The notes beneath the pieces were generated by a model. That model did no database searches, was not told the origin of the DNA, and saw only the letters and a list, made by a program, of their open reading frames with translations. A stretch of 64,000 bases of DNA from G965232465 sp965232465. Its GTDB lineage: Bacteria > Pseudomonadota > Alphaproteobacteria > JAQWUY01. The stretch spans positions 1,674,001 to 1,738,000 of the forward strand of contig OZ246977.1 in assembly GCA_965232465.1 (NCBI GenBank). The letters run 5' to 3'. Below, one piece after another: positions 60,708 to 64,000 of this stretch; the stretch's first letter is position 1; every line of letters begins with the position of its first letter. Position numbers and translations under genes: made by a program.

Positions 60708-61901
60708 TTATTTAAGGAAACGCACGGGTTTTAAACCCTTATCGGTTACTTCGTTCCAGTAATAAATACCGCTTACATCGCCATTTTTATCGAAATCTAA
60801 ATTACCAGAAGCCCCTTGATAGTTAATATCTTTGCCGGCTGCGATAAGGGACTTGGCTTTTTTCCATTCCCCTGGATAAATCATGGTACCCGGACCGCTC
60901 GCCACCGCTCGTAACGATTTGGACACTTTGGATTTGTCGCCCCCTGCGTGTTCGAGTGCCAATGCCATCAAGAATATGGCATCAAAACCATTTGCCGCAA
61001 ATGCCGCATTATAATTTGGCACGCCCAGATCTGCGTACATTTTATACCCTTTGGCATCTGGGTCAGAAGCGGGGGTGGTGCCTTTGTAAATACCCTTTAA
61101 GTTGTTAGCACCAATTATATTCACCATTGCATTATCGGTCATCGACTCCGCCCCATAAAACTTAGAAAATAACCCCAGTTCTAGGCTATTTTTTAAGATA
61201 GTCACCCCACCGCTACCATAATATGAAAACACAACCAATGCCTCAGCTTTGGATTTGGACAAGGTGGAAATTTCCGATCGATAAGACGCTTTTTTTGGCT
61301 CATGCAACTGTTTTGCCGTGACTGTACCGCCTTGTGCTTCGAAGGATTTCATAAATACTTGGGCAATACCGATGTTGTAATCATCATTTGCATATGTTAC
61401 CGCAACGGATTTTGTACCATCCATCATTACCGCTTGTGCCAACGCCACCCCTTGGTACGCATCGGAAGGTGCGGCACGAAAGGCAAGGTCTTTATCCTTT
61501 AAATCCGTGTAGCCGGGGGCGGTTGCCGTATCGGACAAATTGGTAATCGCCGCCGGCACGGTTACGCTGTTTACCATTGCCATCGTCGCCCCGGAACATG
61601 TGGCACCCACCAATGCCACCACCCGATCCACATTGACCGCCTTAGTCGCCGCATCCACCGCCGACTTGGCGTCACATTTCGAATCATATGTTACCAAGCT
61701 TAATTTACCCTTGGTCAATCCGCCTTGTGCGTTAATAATTTCGGCGGCTTTCACCCGCGCAACCGCAACGGGGGCAATCAAATCTGGAATGGGACCGGTT
61801 ACCGCCGCCAAACTTCCCAATTTAACAGAATCCGCAACAGCATTACCAGACACCATTGTAAACGCAGCCACACCACTGGCTAGTGATAATAATTTTTTCA
61901 T
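60708..61901 (-). CDS. branched-chain amino-acid ABC substrate-binding protein (LivJ/K-like)
   Basis: 397 residues. A signal peptide (ending NAVAD) precedes a Leu/Ile/Val-binding type-I fold: VKLGSLAAVTGPIPDLIAPVAVARVKAAEIINAQGG, VALVGATCSGATMAM and VTYANDDYNIGIAQVF. Two Cys in the first lobe (SKCDAKSA, GATCSG) may form a disulfide. It is the last gene of a leftward liv operon, 120 bases after livM. Amide or amino-acid ligands are both possible. Confidence 0.9.
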   Translation of the reverse strand: MKKLLSLASGVAAFTMVSGNAVADSVKLGSLAAVTGPIPDLIAPVAVARVKAAEIINAQGGLTKGKLSLVTYDSKCDAKSAVDAATKAVNVDRVVALVGATCSGATMAMVNSVTVPAAITNLSDTATAPGYTDLKDKDLAFRAAPSDAYQGVALAQAVMMDGTKSVAVTYANDDYNIGIAQVFMKSFEAQGGTVTAKQLHEPKKASYRSEISTLSKSKAEALVVFSYYGSGGVTILKNSLELGLFSKFYGAESMTDNAMVNIIGANNLKGIYKGTTPASDPDAKGYKMYADLGVPNYNAAFAANGFDAIFLMALALEHAGGDKSKVSKSLRAVASGPGTMIYPGEWKKAKSLIAAGKDINYQGASGNLDFDKNGDVSGIYYWNEVTDKGLKPVRFLK

Positions 61902-62020
61902 TTTTCATATCCTTTATATTTAGATTTTTCTACACATGTAACGCTACCCTATGTAACATCACCCTAAATTGACAATAACATATAAAATCACCCTTGTATA
62001 TACATTTTTATATACATTTT

Positions 62021-62959
62021 TTAATGGCTGGTGGGGCGTTTTTCTGGCAAAATTCCCTGTGGGAATTTTTGCAAGATAATTTGTAAAATCAAACCAATCA
62101 AAAAGATACGTATATACGCCCCCCGGGTTGCCCATTCCAACGGCAACATGCCGGTTAACAATTCGGATGCTGACCACACGGTCCACATAATAAATGCCCC
62201 CAAAATTGCCCCTTTGTTATTGCCACTTCCGCCCATGATTAACATTACCCATACCAAAAAAGTATATTGCACCGGGTCGGTCATGGTCGGTTCGGCAAAT
62301 TTGAGGTAATGGGACATCAGCCCCCCCGCTAATGCCATAATCATCGACCCAATAACAAACCCCTGCATACGGAAGTATTCCACATTTTTACCTGCGGCTT
62401 TGGCGGATTCCTCATTATCGCGCAGGGCGGTCATTGCCCGCCCCCAAGGGGATTTATGGGCTTGCTCAGCAAGTATATAAACAACACCCAAGCATATCAA
62501 TATTACCATCAAGAACGCCAATTGGTTTAATGGTTCTGGTAATCCTTGTAAGGGGCGGGGCACATTAAAAATACCCCGTGATCCGTTGGTTATATCCACT
62601 TCGTTTTTTAAGATGAGCTGAAATATCATGGCAATACCCAATGTGGCAACCGCCAGATAATCACTTTTTAGGCGTAAACACACTTTACCCACCAAGATGG
62701 CAAGAATGCCGGCAATGCCCATGCCCAGCACAACCCCCACACCCGCAGGCATATCAAATCCGCCAAGGTGGGCGGGATTTTCGGGGCTGGACAAAATCGC
62801 CGTCGTATACGCCCCCACCGCAAAAAACCCGGCAATACCCGCATTAAACAAACCGGCAAAGCCCCATTGTATATTTAATCCCAGCGCCAATACGGCATAA
62901 ATGCCACCAAAGGTTAATAACGAAATCCCATATAAAAACAGACCATATGCTTGTTCCAT
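62021..62959 (-). CDS. livM: LivM-type branched-chain amino-acid ABC permease
   Basis: 312 residues with about nine spans. Motifs: YAVLALGLNIQWGFAGLFNAGIAGFFAVGAYTTAIL, LRLKSDYLAVATLGIAMIF and VWVMLIMGGSGNNKGAILGAF. It ends in a short basic tail. It forms the membrane channel with LivH, 3 bases upstream. Confidence 0.92.
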   Translation of the reverse strand: MEQAYGLFLYGISLLTFGGIYAVLALGLNIQWGFAGLFNAGIAGFFAVGAYTTAILSSPENPAHLGGFDMPAGVGVVLGMGIAGILAILVGKVCLRLKSDYLAVATLGIAMIFQLILKNEVDITNGSRGIFNVPRPLQGLPEPLNQLAFLMVILICLGVVYILAEQAHKSPWGRAMTALRDNEESAKAAGKNVEYFRMQGFVIGSMIMALAGGLMSHYLKFAEPTMTDPVQYTFLVWVMLIMGGSGNNKGAILGAFIMWTVWSASELLTGMLPLEWATRGAYIRIFLIGLILQIILQKFPQGILPEKRPTSH

Positions 62960-62962
62960 GAC

Positions 62963-63865
62963 TTATAATACCTTTCCGTTAAATAATCCACTGGGACGCC
63001 ACAACAGCATGCCAATCATAATCACAAATGCCACACCGGATTTATAGCCGGGTTCCAACAATGCCATATCCCCAATCCATGGATAGGTTGCCAATTCTTC
63101 GGCAATGCCAATAATAAATCCGCCGGCAATCGCCCCATAAGGCTTGCCAATACCCCCCAAAATTGCCGATGCAAACATGGGTAATAACAAAGAAAAGCCC
63201 ATAATACTTTCCAATTGCGTATCCATCCCCAATAAAATCCCGGCAACAACCGCCAAGCCCCCCCCCATTGCCCATACGGTTTTAATGACAAATTCCGTGT
63301 TTATCCCGGTTAAACGGGCCAATTCGGGGCTGTCGGATACGGCACGCATCGCCTTGCCGAGTTTTGTATAGGTCAGCACCACATGCACCAACAACACTAT
63401 GGATACGGTGGTGGTAATAATGGTTATATGGCGGGGGGAAATACGCAGGCTGTCAAAAAATACCATAGGGCGTTCGATAACCCCCGGGCTCATACTTTGG
63501 GGGGCGGTGCCAAAAATCAACTGAATTAACGATTGCACCATTAACATCACCCCAAACGATGCCATGGCAATTAAAATGCTGGGGCTGTTACGCAGCGGTT
63601 TATAAAATGCCCTGTCGACAAACAGCACAAATGGAATTGTTATCAAGATGGCAATACATACGGACACCACCAATGGCAAGCCCACAATAATATGGGCGGT
63701 CCATGCCACATACGCCCCCACAGTCATGGTTTCCCCATGGGCAAAATTGGCAAACCGCAAAATCCCAAATACCAAGGTAATCCCCACCGCACCCAAGGCA
63801 TAAATACTGCCTAGTACCAAACCGGGAATAAGATAAAAATTTATAAAATCTAATACTGCGTACAT
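62963..63865 (-). CDS. livH: LivH-type branched-chain amino-acid ABC permease
   Basis: 300 residues with about eight spans. Motifs: GSIYALGAVGITLVFGILRFANFAHGETMTVGAYV, GKAMRAVSDSPELARLTGIN and FASAILGGIGKPYGAIAGGFIIGIAEE. Partner of LivM. The livF tail ends 22 bases upstream. Confidence 0.92.
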   Translation of the reverse strand: MYAVLDFINFYLIPGLVLGSIYALGAVGITLVFGILRFANFAHGETMTVGAYVAWTAHIIVGLPLVVSVCIAILITIPFVLFVDRAFYKPLRNSPSILIAMASFGVMLMVQSLIQLIFGTAPQSMSPGVIERPMVFFDSLRISPRHITIITTTVSIVLLVHVVLTYTKLGKAMRAVSDSPELARLTGINTEFVIKTVWAMGGGLAVVAGILLGMDTQLESIMGFSLLLPMFASAILGGIGKPYGAIAGGFIIGIAEELATYPWIGDMALLEPGYKSGVAFVIMIGMLLWRPSGLFNGKVL

Positions 63866-63887
63866 GTTATGTGCCTTTTGTTATGTT

Positions 63888-64000
63888 TTATGTGTCCTTG
63901 TGTGTCATACCGCCCAAAAACATTTCCGCTACTTCTGGATTGCTCAGCAAGTTTTCGCCCGTGTCTTCATAAGCATTTTGCCCGTCGACCAACACATATC
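63888..64000 (-). CDS. livF: C-terminus of LivF-type ABC ATPase (cut by window edge)
   Basis: The last 36 or so codons are present. They read VLVDGQNAYEDTGENLLSNP and then EVAEMFLGGM, the typical C-terminal tail of LivF (E-V-x-x-x-F-L-G). The ATPase core lies beyond the window to the right. Confidence 0.75.
   Translation of the reverse strand, partial: YVLVDGQNAYEDTGENLLSNPEVAEMFLGGMTHKDT

Overview
The window looks like the chromosome of a moderately AT-rich alphaproteobacterium. Evidence: alphaproteobacterial-type RpoH, family-4 uracil-DNA glycosylase and TrmL; many solute-binding ABC importers (iron/corrinoid, peptide, polyamine-type, BMP/nucleoside-type, branched-chain amino acid); and amino-acid and polyamine catabolic genes with GntR and LysR regulators. 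Genes are tightly packed with ATGA or TAATG overlaps, and most starts have clear AAGGA/AGGGG ribosome sites. Genus cannot be named from the sequence alone.

Layout. 0-3.4 kb: a cut-off exported protein, a small repeat-bearing ORF, and a lipoprotein S8 protease with a probable beta-barrel tail. 3.5-7.8 kb (minus): a metal-chelate/corrinoid importer (ATPase, binding protein, permease) interrupted by a DNA methyltransferase fused to a GIY-YIG-like domain. 8.0-13.4 kb (plus): peptide importer permeases, a double ATPase, an M20 amidohydrolase and pyroglutamyl-peptidase, so import and trimming of peptides. 13.6-16.6 kb: an envelope cluster (a secreted WGRD-repeat protein, two lipoproteins, a DUF4384-like protein) behind a strong promoter with a palindrome on its -10 box. 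16.7-25.5 kb: two MFS exporters and housekeeping genes (trmL, UDG, slt, rluD, rpoH). 25.6-29.5 kb: an inverse autotransporter with a metallopeptidase-like tail between near-identical 57-bp direct repeats, then two DUF805 genes and tRNA-Val. 29.6-31.9 kb: threonine dehydratase, NAD kinase, YciI. 32-41 kb: a polyamine-type ABC importer joined to a catabolic set (AA_synth protein, hydrolase, LLM oxidoreductase, aldehyde dehydrogenase, DUF1330) and a GntR regulator, followed by a second threonine dehydratase.

42.7-52.8 kb is a defence island, all on the minus strand: a two-gene small-protein/coiled-coil membrane pair, a GIY-YIG-helicase restriction protein, a HigBA-like toxin-antitoxin pair, a PHP-AAA (TrlF-like) ATPase, and two overlapping Eco57I-type methyltransferase genes. 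About 105-bp direct repeats flank its left half, and remnants of methyltransferase, small genes and IS256-like ends show that it was assembled by recombination. 52.8-60.6 kb: LysR and a BMP-type importer with a polysaccharide deacetylase and an agmatinase-family ureohydrolase. 60.7-64 kb: a branched-chain amino-acid importer (binding protein, LivM, LivH, end of LivF).

Recurring themes are in-frame coding minisatellites (15-bp units in three genes, an 18-bp unit in a fourth and a Gly/Ser repeat in a fifth), stable hairpins between binding-protein genes and their downstream transporter genes, and fragments of duplicated genes near the accessory regions.
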